DNA from: Ananas comosus | Taxonomy: Eukaryota; Streptophyta; Magnoliopsida; Poales; Bromeliaceae | Assembly (NCBI RefSeq): GCF_001540865.1 | Contig: NC_033636.1 | Location: forward strand, 9,198,192-9,262,191 | Reading direction: 5' to 3' | Length of the DNA stretch: 64,000 bases | Part shown: positions 63,876 to 64,000 of the stretch, piece after piece | Position numbering within the stretch: position 1 is the first letter of the stretch | How the letters are laid out: every line of letters starts with the position of its first letter | Program-made: the position numbers and the translations under genes | Notes under the pieces: model-generated | The model's input: the letters and a program-made list of their open reading frames with translations, nothing else | Told to the model about the DNA's origin: nothing | The model's database searches: none

Positions 63876-64000
63876 GGGGCTGTTTGGTTGTGCGCATTTG
63901 CAACTGCAGTACAGTTGCAAATGCATGCAGCCACAATTCCTTTGTTTGGTTTAGTGTAGTTGAGTTCAATTGCTGCAGTTCCAACTGCACAAGAAGGCCC
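63876..64000. mobile_element. MITE cut by the window end
   Basis: It starts GGGGCTGTTTGGTTGTGCG after TTA (63873-63875), the typical end and TSD of a PIF/Harbinger-type MITE. It holds a palindrome (TTTGCAACTGCAGTACAGTTGC region). The right end lies beyond the window. Confidence 0.6.

Overview
This is plant nuclear DNA. It has intron-rich genes with GT-AG introns, AT-rich intergenic DNA packed with small transposons, and nuclear genes for a plastid enzyme, a stomatal receptor and a plant calcium-dependent kinase. The very GC-rich, Ala-rich first exons of the kinase, the LRR receptor and the plastid enzyme suggest a commelinid monocot. Pineapple or a relative would fit, but that is a guess and not shown by the sequence.

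Layout. 1-7.3 kb: transposon-rich DNA with no intact gene, one orphan exon-like fragment (2.8-2.95 kb) and one promoter-like GC-rich island (4.9-5.1 kb). 7.4-12.3 kb (+): a gene with a 2.4 kb leader intron encoding a Cys/His/Gly repeat protein of the WRKY19-like/loricrin-like group. 18.4-13.1 kb (-): plastidial pyruvate kinase, 12 coding exons. 20.5-29.5 kb (+): the TIMELESS/Tof1 replication-fork protein, 20 coding exons, divergent from the kinase gene. 30-34.2 kb: a cluster of long-inverted-repeat MITEs sitting in TA microsatellites, plus a tandem duplication. 35.9-39.9 kb (+): a CPK3-type calcium-dependent protein kinase, 8 exons. 42.2-40.8 kb (-): TOO MANY MOUTHS, one exon. 49.7-46.95 kb (-): an SLAH2/SLAH3-type S-type anion channel, 6 coding exons, with a nested LINE/SINE block at 44.9-46.2 kb just beyond its 3' end. 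50-53.2 kb: a diverged direct duplication, one copy of which carries a LINE insertion. 53.2-64 kb: transposon-rich DNA with no gene, including a solo LTR, a non-autonomous CACTA element, SINEs and MITEs.

How the genes relate. Pyruvate kinase and TIMELESS are neighbours here and, as I recall, also in Arabidopsis (At5g52920/At5g52910), so this looks like old microsynteny. The CPK3, TMM and SLAH genes lie within about 14 kb, and all three families act in stomata: CPK3 regulates guard-cell S-type anion channels, SLAH proteins are such channels, and TMM patterns stomata. Whether this linkage means anything is open.

The most unusual structures are mobile. A tRNA-derived SINE family shares its 3' end with a local LINE, and one SINE copy is inserted in that LINE. 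A second LINE has an inverted 5' part, and its empty target site is preserved in a neighbouring duplicate. Several isolated single N bases lie exactly between direct repeats, so parts of the duplicated structure may be assembly artefacts.
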